64,000 bases of DNA from Yamagishiella unicocca (lineage: Eukaryota > Chlorophyta > Chlorophyceae > Chlamydomonadales > Volvocaceae): positions 558,001-622,000 of the forward strand of contig BDSL01000045.1 in assembly GCA_003116995.1 (NCBI GenBank), written 5' to 3'. Below the pieces are notes generated by a model, which saw nothing but the letters and a program-made list of their open reading frames with translations, did not search any database and was not told the DNA's origin. This document shows, piece by piece, positions 36,901 to 46,985 of the stretch. Every line of letters starts with the position of its first letter. Position 1 is the stretch's first letter. A program made the translations under genes and the position numbers.

Positions 36901-39900
36901 CAACAGCGCGCCGTACGCGGGTCGCGGCGCATTCACGTACGCCATCAACCGCCACAGCACCCCTGAGATGCAGTACATGGCGTACCGGCTGTGTGCCCAG
37001 CGTGTGTATGCAGACTCCATGTGGCCCTCCGTACTGAACGACACCGCGGGTGAGGACAGCCGGGGGGCGGGGGGTGGCTTTAGGGTTTAGATGACAAACA
37101 CGTGAACCGATACAAACAGCACAAAGGCTAACACAGTAACAGCAACAGCAGGGGGCGAGGGGAGGAGATACGGCCCTTGGTCGCGGCAGGCGCGGGTGGT
37201 GGTTGGCGTGGCGGCCTGTCGGTTGGCATGGGAGGGGGCCTTATCCGTTATCCGCTGTTTTCCCCCCATCCCCCCCCCGTCTTCTCCCGCTCCCCTCCGG
37301 TTCTTAGAAACCACTCCTGTGCGCACCGAGATGGTCGACCCAGCCAACCTGGGGCGCTACACGGCGGCCAAGTTTGACGCGGCGGACACGCTGCTGTTCA
37401 TGAGGAGCGTGTCTGAGACCATGGAGCATCCGAACATAGCCATGAACCTGAGAATCGATGGGGCCATCGACTACTAGTGAGTGGGCGAGCTGGGGACCGG
37501 GACGTTTGGGGCAGTCGGCAAGGGGCTGCGGGGAGGCCTTGCAGTATGCAGTTGGGGTGTTACGGCAGGTTCAAGCTGAGGTGGGGGCAAGTGCGCGCGC
37601 ATGATGTGATGTGACTTGCAGCAGCACGGAGGAAGCGAGATAGCGAATGCAATGGGGGGGAGGGCACATTGTGCCTAGGACTGTGGGCACCGTGTGTCGT
37701 TTGCGTTTGCGTCGATGGAGGCGGAGATGCCTAGTGCGCGGTATGCGGAACCTGGTGTGTGCTTGTGTGGCTTAGTAAGGCTGGGCTTTGGGCGACCGTG
37801 GACAAAGCAAACCGCCTCCACCCTCGGCGCCCTTCCCTCCCCCGGCCGTGGATTCGCGGATTTTCTTATCAACCCCCCCCCCCAACCCAGTCCGGGTCTT
37901 CCTCGAACCCCCCAACCCAGCATGCGCCCAAAAACTGGGTGTCCGCCGACCATGCGCCAGCTACCCTGTCTTTTTCGCGTCAACGATTTTCACGCCAACC
38001 CCCCCAACACACACCCAACACACCCAACCGCACAACCGGGTAACTGGGTCTTTTCGCCCCCCCCCACCCAACCCATACACACGCACATGCATGCAGCGCT
38101 GCAGTGGACGCTGCCGCCATGTTTCTGTCCAACAGCAGCGACGACGTGGGCCTTATCCTGGATAGGGCCCAGGCGGCAGTGCAGGACCTCTACCGCAATC
38201 GCTCCAGGGACTGGCTTCGCGAGCGGTACTTCAAGAGCATCGATCGGAAGGTGGTGCCGCCGGCGCCCGTCACGGCGCAGGTGCGGTTGGTGGTTGGTGG
38301 TTGGTGTGGTCGCGGGTCGTCAGCCGTTGGTGGGTATTACATATCCAGGCAGCCGTTGGGAGGGCACCTGGAAGCCGAAATTCGCTGTCCCAATCAGTGC
38401 GGCGCGAGGGCAGCCGATCACAACCCAGTACCGTTACCCACAACCCAGTACCGTTACCCACAACCCAGTACCGGTCTTCAGTACCGTTACCCACAACCCA
38501 GTACCGTTACCCACAACCCAGTACCGGTCTTCAGTACCGTTACCCACAACCCAGTACCGTTACCCACAACCCAGTACCGGTCTTCAGTACCGTTACCCAC
38601 AACCCAGTACCGTTACCCACAACCCAGTACCGTTACCCACAACCCAGTACCGGTCTTCAGTACCGTTACCCACAACCCAGTACCGGTACCCACAACCGCA
38701 AACCAAGCCACACTCGCCGCTGGCTTCGCGCCGGCCTTTGGTCGCTGCGGCAGAGGCTCAGCGAACTAGCGCTTGCCATTTCATTGGCTGGATGTTCTCC
38801 CAAGTTGCCTCCCAAGTTGGCTGCTTCTGGTGAATTGGTGCTTCCCCCCCGAAGCCGGTTCGTAAATGGCTGGCGGTGGCGGCGCCTGTGGGTTGCCGCA
38901 TGCGCTGCCAACGACGGGGTTCGGTATCAGCTGAAGAGGAGCATCAAACGGATGGGAATGTGACCCAACCAAGCCAGGGGCTGCAGCCAGGAAGCCAGCA
39001 AGCCCACCAACTTACCGCCCGTATTCCCTCGCCCCATCCCGGACCGCACTCCCCTGAACCCCCGATCGACCCCCCCTACAGGCGCCCAGCAGCGATCGCG
39101 ACGGCAAGGCCATCGCCATCGGCGTGGGCGTCGGTGTGGGCTGCGGGCTGCTGCTGTGCGGCGTTGCTGTGTTGCTGTGGCTGCTGGTGCACGGCCGCGC
39201 GTCCCGGCGGCTGGCGAAGGCGTACGTGCCAGCAGCCAGTGCGGATTGCACCCTGGTGGTCACGGATGTGGAGGTGGGCGGGAGGGGGGAGCAGGGTGTG
39301 GGCGGGAGGGGGGAGCAGGGTGTGGGCGGGAGGGGGGAGCAGGGTGTGGGCGGGTTTCAGGGTTTTAGGGTCTTAGGGTTGGGATGCTTGTCCGGGTGGG
39401 AACGGATCTTGGAGCCGCGGAGGAGAGGGAGGGCGGGTGCAAGCTAGGCCGGGTGGCGCAAGCCGGCGGAGCTAACGGAGACGGCGCGTGGGTTGCGGGG
39501 TACCCACCGCCTCCATCTCCCCCTTCCCTCCGCCTCTCCCCCTCCCACTTTCCCCCTTCACGGGTCTTCCTCAACCCCCTCCCCCGCCCGCTGTGTGCTG
39601 TGCGTGCTGTGACTGCTGTGACTGATGTGCGTGCTATGACTGATGTGGGATGTGCGTGCTGTGCTATGTGGCGTGTGTTTTCACACGCGCGCAGGGCAGC
39701 ACCAACCTGTGGGAGTCCTTCCCTGGAGACGTGATGCAGGCAGCGCTGCAGCTGCACGACGCCATCGCACGCAAGCTGCTGGCGCGCCACAACGGCTACG
39801 AGAGCGCAACGGAGGTGGGGACCTTTCTGGGGTTTTTTTTTCGGGGGAGAGGGGCAACTGGGGGGGGGGAGAACGTGCCGGAGGGGTTCAGCGGCGGGGC

Positions 39901-42900
39901 TCCTCGCTGCGTCGCTCATGATCGCCAGATATCCAGTTCCCGAGCAGCGTGCACCGAGGCCCCGTCAGCCCAGCACCAACCCAACCTGGCCCTCAAACCT
40001 TCATTTACCGGTATTCCCGCCGTACTCGGCCCCGCTGTCTCCCCCCGGCCCCCAAAACACACACGGTGGTTCACTGCCATGGCTGCCGCGGTCTCCCGTG
40101 TTCGCTCCAGGGCGACTCGTTCATTGCGGCCTTCCCGAGCGCGCTGGCGGCTTTGAGGTTTTCGATGGACTTCCAGGTGATGGGGAGTCAGGGGGAGTGA
40201 TTTGCGGAGCGGGGCTGATGGTTGGTTTCGGAGCCGGAGGTATGGCGGCTCGGTGGACTTGTGCCTCCTCCGGTGCGGACGGTGCGGGACCAGCCTCCAC
40301 AACGCCCACTCGACCCAACCCGAACCCAACCCGAACCTAACCTATGACATCCCTCCCGCACCAACGGATTTACTCTCTCCACCCCTTTTCAACACCACCC
40401 CTTCTCAACACCCCCCGTCTGAACTCCCCTCTTCCCAATTCTTCCCCCTCCCCTTCAACCCCCCTTCTCAAACCCCCCTTCCCATCCCCCCCTCCTCATG
40501 CCCCTCCCGACACAGGCCGACCTTGCTGCTGCCGACTGGCCAGCCATGCTGCTGCAAGACGACCTGTGCCGCCCCATCTTCGCGCTGGCCAGGTAAGCAC
40601 AGAGGCCCCCCCGTTCTACGCTTCCCACCTGCCAGATAGCAGCGCCGCCCCCGCCGCTAATACGAAACCCTCGTCCCCCCCGTTTCCCTGGCAACCCTCC
40701 CCCGCCTCGCCACAACACGCCCGCCCATCGCAGGAGCCACAAGGATGTCCACATGCAGCTAATCGGCCGCGCCCTCTCCCACAGCCTCGTCTCCCGCGCG
40801 CTCAGCCCGACACCCATGCAGCGCATGTCCCCCTCCAGCGCCTCCCTCTCTTGCAACGCCAGCGGCATCCCCACCACCACCGACCTCTCCACCACCGGCG
40901 GCCGCACCGGCCGCAGCGCCGCACAGCTGCAGATGCGATCCACGCCGTCTGTCGGGCTGTCGGGCGAGGTGGGGCAGCAGACCCGAGGGGACGGCCCCGA
41001 CGGGCCCGTGTCGCACCACCCTACTTCCCGCGACGCCGCGGACCCGTGGGTCACTGACCCGCAAAGCACCGGCAGCCTGGGGGCCAGCGGCGGTGGCGGC
41101 GGCAGCTTCCTGGCCCAGGTGTTCAAAAAGGTGCTGCAACCCCACCCCCACCCCCACCCCCACCAGCACCAGCAGCGCCACCCTCACCCCGGTGGCATAC
41201 AGTTCACACAGCAACCGCAGCAGCGTCACAGCCAGGGGCCGCGGGCGTCGCCGCTGTCGGCGCCGCCGCTGTCGGCGCCGCCGTCGCGGCCCAGCACTGC
41301 CAGGATGCTTGCGGCGCCGCCGCCCTTGACGGCGGCGGCGCCGACGTCGGAGGTGAGCCCGGGTCTGGAGAGGGGTCGCATGCCGTCGCAGCTGGAGTCA
41401 AGTCCACGCATTGCCGTACCCGGCAGCAGCGGCGGCGACGCCTCCCCCGATGTAGGGGTGGGTGGCGGCGGCTCCCAGACGAAGCTGGTGATGGCCGCTT
41501 CGCCCTTCCGCACGGAGCTGGGGATGCAAGGCGGGGCTGTGTCACGTGACTTCCACGACCTGCAGCAGCAGCAGCCGCAGCAGCAACAACAGGAGGACCA
41601 GCAGCAACAGCAACAGCCGCCGCAGCAGCAACAACAGGAGGACCAGCAGCAGGCGACGACTGATGAGCTGAAGAAGCGCCACCAGCACCAACAGCAGCAC
41701 CAGCACCAGCACCAGCACCAGCACCAGCACCAGCACCAGCACCAGCACCAGCACCAGCACCAGCACCAGCACCAGCACCAGCACCAGCACCAGCACCAGG
41801 GAGATGACCCCAGCAGCGAGCCGCTTAACGCGATGCTGGTTGGCGACTACGAGGCAGCTGTGTCGGCAGCAGTCAACAGCTCCTGGTCGGTGCTGCAGGC
41901 CGCCAACTACACCGTAAACAGCGCAGGGGGGCTGAACAGCGGAGCGATGGCTGCGGCGGCAGCGGCGGCAGCGGCGGCGGCGGCGGGAGGTGCCGCCGCG
42001 GCAGGTGGCAGTGGGTCGTGGACTTGGGGCTATGAGGCCAGCGCGGGCTGGCAGATGCTGGACGGGCTGAGCCCTGGAGCTGTGCTGGTGTTCAGGTGGG
42101 TGCGCGTGTCCGTGCGTGTTTTAAAAATGCTGAGCTGAGCCGCGAAGGAGACTGAGCGCGAAGAGACCAAGGAATCCGGAGGCAGGGCGAGGCGTCAGTG
42201 CGTGTGTGTGTTTTGGGCGTGGGAGCTGGCCTCCCCCCCGGCTATACCATGTCCAGCCACCTCACCAGGTCCTCCAGCTTGCGCGCAAAGCAATCTGGCT
42301 TCGCAAAACAAAACATTTCCTTGCGCCGCGCGGGGTGCTCGCTTCCGTTAGCCAAAGGAGTCGCAGCCGCAACAGACGTAGCCACCGAAGGTCCCCATAC
42401 GACCTCCGACATTCAGTTTCCTCCAGCATGCATCTCCAAACGTCTGGCCCTTCTTACACGGGTCTTCCTTGCACCCCCACCCCCCGGGTCTTTATGCCAT
42501 CCCCCGGGGTGGTGCGCACACCTTTCTCTTCCTCGTGCTCCTGTTCGTCCCCGCCGACAGGAGCACGCCCCCGCCGACAGGAGCACGCCCAGCCCCTGTC
42601 GCTCCTACCTACCATTTCATTCGCCTCCCCAGCTGCCCAGGCCCCCTCCCCTGGACCCTCCCTTCCCCAGCATCAATCGTCGCGCCTCTCCGCGTTTGTC
42701 GATTCAGTGGTTTGCCCTCCGCCCTCCCTCTCCGCCCTCCCTCTCCTACCCTCCCTCTCTTGTCTCTTCCCTCCCTCTCATGCCCCCCCTTTCTTCCCTC
42801 CCTCTCCGCCCTCCCTCGCGTCTCCCCCCCCTCGCAGGGGCCTGCGTGTCCGCATCGGGCTGCACTCGGGGGTGCACGACAGCGAGCTGACCCGCAACCG

Positions 42901-45900
42901 CACCTCGGCCCGGATCACCTTCTGCGGACTGGCCATTCGGCTGGCCAAGGCCATCTCGGACACCGCGCATGTGGGTGGCTCCCGGACTGGACTGGGCCTG
43001 GTGGAGGGGGTGCCTGCCTTTTTAGTAACCCCACCTAATCACGCGTAACCTTACCTTACCGGGCCCGCACCGACCCACGGACCCGCCGGACAACTCCCGG
43101 ACCCGGCAGTACATACACCCTGCGCAGCGGAGCAATGTGTGCGAACCCCGCTGCCTCCCCTGCCTCCGCCGCTGTGCCGTCCACGGCCCCGCCCGTCCAC
43201 AACAGGGAGGCATGGTGGTGCTGTCGGACACCGCCGCGAGCTTGCTGCTGGGAGTGCCCGAGGTTGCTGCCACGATGTCTGCGGAGGGGCTGGAGGTGTG
43301 GCACCTGGGGCGGGTGCTGCTGGCGGATGACCTGCGCCAGGTGGAGCTGTTCCAGGTGGGGGGGAGGACGTCAGGCGCAGGGAGGGGCAGGGAGGGGCAG
43401 GGAAGGGCAGGGAAGAGAGGGGCAGGGAGGGGCAGGGAAGGGAGGGGCAGTGAAGGGAGTGGCAGGGAAAGGAGGGGCGGGGCAGGGAGGGGCAGTGAAG
43501 GGAGAGGCAGGGGAGGGACGGGCAGTGAAGGGAGAGGCAGGGGAGGGACGGGCATTGAAGGGAGAGGCAGGGGAGGGAGGGGCAGGGAAGGGAGGGGCAG
43601 GGAAAGGAGAGGCAGGGGAGGGAGGGGCAGTGAAGGGAGAGGCAGGGAAAGGAGGGGCGGGGCAGGGAGGGGCAGGGAAGGGAGACGCAGGGGAGGGAGG
43701 GGCAGGGAAGGGAGAGGCAGGGGAGGGAGGGGCAGTGAAGGGAGGGTACAATGCGACGTTGTGCCTGAGAGGGGCAAACGGGCGAAACGGGCAAAGCTGA
43801 GGCCCTCGGGAAGCTCGCAGCCCTGTCAGAATGCTGCGCGGGCTGCTGTACTCCTCCGCCCACCGCCCACTCCAATATATGAGCCCACGTAGTACGCCCA
43901 CAGCCTGGCCCCTCCGTCCCGCATCTGCCGGGCCCCCGGGCCCCTGCCCTCCAAAACCCAAAATGCAAAACCCAAAACCCAAAACCCGCGCCCAAACCCT
44001 CTCATCCCCCTCCCCCCTCCCCCCCAGGTTGTGTCCCCCCTGCTGGCCCCACGTCTGACCCTGCAACCTCCCCCCCGCGTCCAGACCCAGCTACTGCCGG
44101 GTGCTACTGCCGGCCCTGCGGGCGCGGTCGCACTTGTACGGCTGCACGTGGCGGGGCTGACGCTGCTGCGCGCCTCAGAGCCCGCGCTTGCGGCCGAGGT
44201 GACGAGCGTGCTGGAGTCTCTGCTGCTGGAGTCCCTCCCCGCCATGGGGGGCTACCTGAGCGAGGCGCACGACGGCGGCAGCGGGGGCATCGTGGTGGCC
44301 TTCGCGGACTGCGTCAAGGCGGTGTCTTGGGCGCTCAGCGTTCAGGCGGACATGCTGAACTGGGACTGGTGGGTTGCAAGGAAAACCCGGGACTGGTGGG
44401 TGGGGACTGAAAGGAGGTGACGCAGTGCAGCGGCGCGGCGAGGAGGGGGAAATGGTGTTACCAGTTGGGTGGAAGGGAGGGGAGGGGGCGGCGTCGCGTT
44501 AGTGTTTTTTGAGGGGGAGGTGTATGCCGTGTCGGCGGAGAGGTGGGGGCTGCCGGCCTGGGGGGGGGCGGGAGGGCATCGACGCCGCACTGCAGTGGCT
44601 GTGGCCGCGTCGACCCAAGCCACGAGTGGTCGATTGCCCGAGGGCGACACTCCTCCCCCCCCCGGCCCCTCTCGCCTCCCCGTCGCAGGTCACCCGAGCT
44701 GCTGCAGCACGAGGCCTTTGAGCCCATCGAGCTGGAGACCTTCGCCCCCTCCCTGGCCACGACGGCGACAGCGCCCCTCGTCTCCTCATACGCCGCAGCA
44801 GCATCGCCGACGGCTGCTGCTGCCGCTGCAGCGGCCATTGCTGCTACTGCTGCTACTGCTGCTGCTGCTGATCCCTCCAGCTCGCAACCTCTCTCCTACA
44901 GCTACAGCGCGGCCCCCAACCCGACTGCTGCTGCTGCGCCGGCGGAGGTCAAGCTCAGCTCCTCCCCGGCGCGCTCCGTCCACTCCTTCCTGGCCCTTCA
45001 GCGTCGAGAGCCCAGTGGCGGCATGAACAGCACCGGCGGCGGCTCCTTCATCTCCCGGAGCCTGATGGGCCCTACGGCTCGGAAGCTGGCCACCGACGTG
45101 GGATCCACGGCGCCCAGCCTGCTCAACCCGCTGCAGCCGCCCCCAGGGCCCGTACCCGCCTCGGGCCCCGTCCTGCCGCGGACGTCTCTGGCGGGGATCG
45201 TGCGTCGGTTGCGGATGTCAGCGGGGGGTGAGGGCGCGAAGGTCTCGGACAGTGGGGCGCGTCAGCGGGGGAGGGACGCGCCCGCCGGCAAGGGGGGCGT
45301 GGAGCCGCCGGCGCGGCTCACTCCGACGGCGGCGACGAGGCGAGTGGCCGCCGCCGCGGCGGCGGTGGCGGCGGCGGCCGCCGCCCTGCCCTCCAAGACG
45401 CAGACGACGGCCCCGGTGCCCAAGGCTGCTGTGGCGTCCGCGGAGGTGGCCTCCGGAGGCGGCGGCGGCGGTGACGGCGGCGGCGGCGTCGCCGGGTTCG
45501 ACTCCGAATCCTCAGGGCCGCAGGGCCGCGGGCAGCAGGCCTCAGCGGGGGGCGTGCTGGCGGACACGGGCGAGGACGCAGCAGCGGCGACGGCGGCGGC
45601 GCCGCCGCCGCCGACATGTCGTACGCCGCTGTCCGGCGGCTACTCCAGCCTGCGGTCGGGCTGTCTGACGAGCAGGCATGTGCTGTTCCGCGGGCCCCGG
45701 ACCAAGGCGGCGGTTGACTTCGGCATAGTTAGTACGGAGATATGTCGTACGACGGGGCGGCTGCTGTACAGAGGCCGGCCGGCCAAGCTGGTGACCAAGG
45801 TCAATGACTCGGCGCAGCGGGGGCAGGTGGGGACACGGAGGGGGGTTCGAGGGAGGGGGGTGGGGGGGTTGGAGAAGAGAGTCTGTCATATCCAAGAAGG

Positions 45901-46424
45901 GAATGTGCGTGTGTATGCGCGTGCGCGCATTTGGAGAAGAGGGGGCGCGACGTGGCGCGGAGAGCCACCGGGAGGGGGGGTGCGGTCAGCTGGGAGGAGG
46001 GGCCCGCCACTACGCCACCCCCCAGCTCACCCCAGCAACTGCGGCAACTGTACCCGACAGTCGATCACCCATTACCACAAACTACTCAAACCCGCAACCC
46101 TCGCAGGTGCTCTGCACGTCCGCCGTGTTCGCAGTCGGTGGGGCTACGGCCGCAGCCTGCGGCATCGCCATGACCCCCGTGCAGGCGGTGGCCGGCCTCC
46201 GGCGCGGCCTCAAGACCCAGCCGAGCTTCCACCAGCCAGCTGGCGCCGGCGGCCCGGGCTCCAACGTCACCGCCGCCGCTGCCGCCGCCGCTGAGGATGC
46301 CGCCGCCGCCGCCGCCTACCCCAAGAAGGGCGCCGTCTTTTACTACCTTTGCTCTCTTGCGCACTCCCAAGTGGCAGCGGACGTGTCCACGAGGCCCTCC
46401 CTCCGAACCAAGGCGACGCTGTAG
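30911..46424 (+). CDS. Receptor-type nucleotidyl cyclase with bacterial-type solute-binding ectodomain (~1884 aa, ~24 exons)
   Basis: Proposed exons: 30911-31050, 31327-31426, 32080-32163, 32485-32568, 32872-32979, 33821-33849, 34205-34276, 34695-34834, 35340-35456, 35908-36107, 36506-36667, 36881-37049, 37308-37476, 38097-38280, 39082-39273, 39695-39814, 40111-40176, 40516-40592, 40734-42095, 42838-42970, 43206-43355, 44028-44368, 44689-45826 and 46107-46424; all phases agree. Exon 1 encodes a signal peptide ([20 protein letters not shown]). Residues about 50-580 resemble an extracellular solute-binding protein: [20 protein letters not shown] then [21 protein letters not shown] membrane span (about 596-623) precedes the first class III cyclase domain, with metal-binding Asp in VTDVEGST and GDSF. 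A 450-residue low-complexity insert with a Gln-His run splits this domain before [13 protein letters not shown] second, degenerate cyclase domain follows (1320-1830). Adenylyl versus guanylyl specificity cannot be read. Exons 2, 3 and 6 are the least certain, and one may be missing between 31427 and 32079. Confidence 0.88.
32980..33392 (+). repeat. ~11-bp G-rich minisatellite (GGGGCAGGAGG) in a receptor intron
   Basis: Some 35 copies of a 10-11 bp unit fill the start of the intron 32980-33820, directly after the donor site. The repeat keeps several frames open on both strands, which yields long artefactual Pro/Leu or Gly/Arg ORFs. Confidence 0.95.
33624..33672 (+). repeat. Dispersed intronic sequence, copy 1 (TGTCCGCCGACCATGCGCC)
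   Basis: This stretch shares TGTCCGCCGACCATGCGCC, followed by a CTATCTTGTC/CTACCCTGTC-like and TTTTTCG(T/C)GTCA tail, with 37949-37988 in another intron of the same gene. Confidence 0.75.
35473..35545 (+). repeat. Dispersed intronic GAGGAAGACCCGTGG-type motif, two degenerate copies
   Basis: GAGCGAGGAAGCCCGTTGAT and GAGCGAGGAAACCCGTGGG lie about 50 bp apart at the start of the intron 35457-35907. They belong to the motif family found in introns of at least three other genes in this window. Confidence 0.6.
35602..35705 (+). repeat. ~17-bp tandem repeat (GTTTGAGGTGTCACAGG)
   Basis: Six or seven copies, slightly variable, within the intron 35457-35907 of the receptor gene. Confidence 0.9.
36779..36872 (+). 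repeat. CTCACTCGC-type simple repeat just upstream of an acceptor
   Basis: A run of TCGCTCACTCGCC-like units ends ten bases before the acceptor at 36880. It acts as a pyrimidine-rich tract. Confidence 0.85.
37893..37988 (+). repeat. Two dispersed intronic motifs side by side
   Basis: The segment begins with CCGGGTCTTCCTCGAACCC, a reverse-orientation copy of the GAGGAAGACCC motif. At 37949 it continues with TGTCCGCCGACCATGCGCC, shared with 33624-33672. Both lie in the intron 37477-38096. Confidence 0.65.
38417..38698 (+). repeat. Composite minisatellite of ~20-bp and ~13-bp units
   Basis: Units CCGTTACCCACAACCCAGTA alternate with CCGGTCTTCAGTA in an ordered, higher-order pattern inside the intron 38281-39081. 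The alternation is regular enough to suggest repeated unequal exchange of a composite unit. Confidence 0.95.
39267..39358 (+). repeat. 24-bp tandem repeat starting at a donor site
   Basis: About three and a half copies of a unit containing GTGGGCGGGAGGGGGGAGCA begin exactly at the donor GTGGGC after 39273, so the 5' splice site sequence itself is repeated. Confidence 0.9.
39559..39576 (-). repeat. Dispersed intronic GAGGAAGACCCGTG motif (reverse orientation)
   Basis: Plus strand reads TCACGGGTCTTCCTCAACC in the intron 39274-39694 of the receptor gene. Confidence 0.6.
41692..41800 (+). repeat. (CAGCAC)n coding for an alternating Gln-His tract
   Basis: About eighteen CAGCAC units in the large exon 40734-42095 encode a Gln-His alternating run at residues about 1058-1094 of the receptor model. 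It is preceded by Gln-rich sequence from about 41560. The tract lies in the insert that splits the first cyclase domain. Confidence 0.95.
42115..42198 (+). repeat. Dispersed 84-bp intronic repeat, copy 2
   Basis: Nearly identical to 3435-3518 (intron of the Clp-like gene) in the same orientation relative to transcription. It starts about 20 bases after the donor of the intron 42096-42837. Confidence 0.85.
42456..42476 (-). repeat. Dispersed intronic GAAGACCCGTG motif (reverse orientation)
   Basis: Plus strand reads ACACGGGTCTTCCTTGCACC in the same intron as the second 84-bp repeat copy. Confidence 0.55.
43368..43746 (+). repeat. G-rich minisatellite (GGCAGGGAAGGGAGGG-type)
   Basis: About 380 bp of variable units built from GGGAGGGGCAG and GGGAAGGGAGAGGCAG lie just downstream of the donor at 43356. 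The long ORFs on both strands here come from the repeat. Confidence 0.95.
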
Positions 46425-46834
46425 GTGAAGCCGCGGTGGGGTCGGCGCTGGGTGGTGGGGGGGAGGAATGCGTGCCGAAGGGAGCACCTTCACGTCCACT
46501 GTGCGCAGCGTGGGATGGCTTGGCAGGAAGACGCTAACGTAATCAGCCGGTGGCGGCGATAGACGTGTGTGTATGCCGTACAGCGGGCGGTGCTGAGCGT
46601 GCGGGAAGGGTCCGCAGCGCGCAGTCAATGGCCGCCTGGGGGGTGGGCGGGTGGGCGGTTGGGCGGTTGGGCACCTCCCATCACGGCGTCAAAAATAGGC
46701 CAGGTTGTTTTTCCAAGGTCGGGGCTGGTATGTGGTTTCGGGAGGAAATGTTGATTGGTTATAGCGGGCGGGGCTGCCTGCTGGGTGACGCAGCGAATGG
46801 TAGGGTAGAGTACTGCGGTAGTTAGCTGTTGTGT

Positions 46835-46985
46835 GGCCGCGGTTGTGGCTGCGGTTGTGGTTTAAGGTTTGTGGCTGCGGTTGTGGTTTGAGGTTGTGGT
46901 TTGAGGTTTGAGGTTGTGTGGCTGAGGCTGCGGTTGTGGTGACGGTTGCACTTGTGGTGACGGTTGCGGTTGTGGAAGTTGTTGT
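46835..46985 (+). repeat. GTTGTGGTTTGAGG-type tandem repeat
   Basis: Imperfect units of GGTTGTGG, GTGGCTGCGGTTGTGG and GTTGTGGTTTGAG extend over about 150 bp shortly after the receptor gene. Confidence 0.9.

Noticed and set aside
30911..38280. Bacterial contamination or recent transfer, because the ectodomain resembles a bacterial solute-binding protein
   Set aside because: The region is cut by many introns with algal splice signals and continues in phase into the transmembrane and cyclase exons.
38417..38698. Possible CRISPR array
   Set aside because: The units are directly tandem with no unique spacers, and the array is in an intron of a eukaryotic gene.
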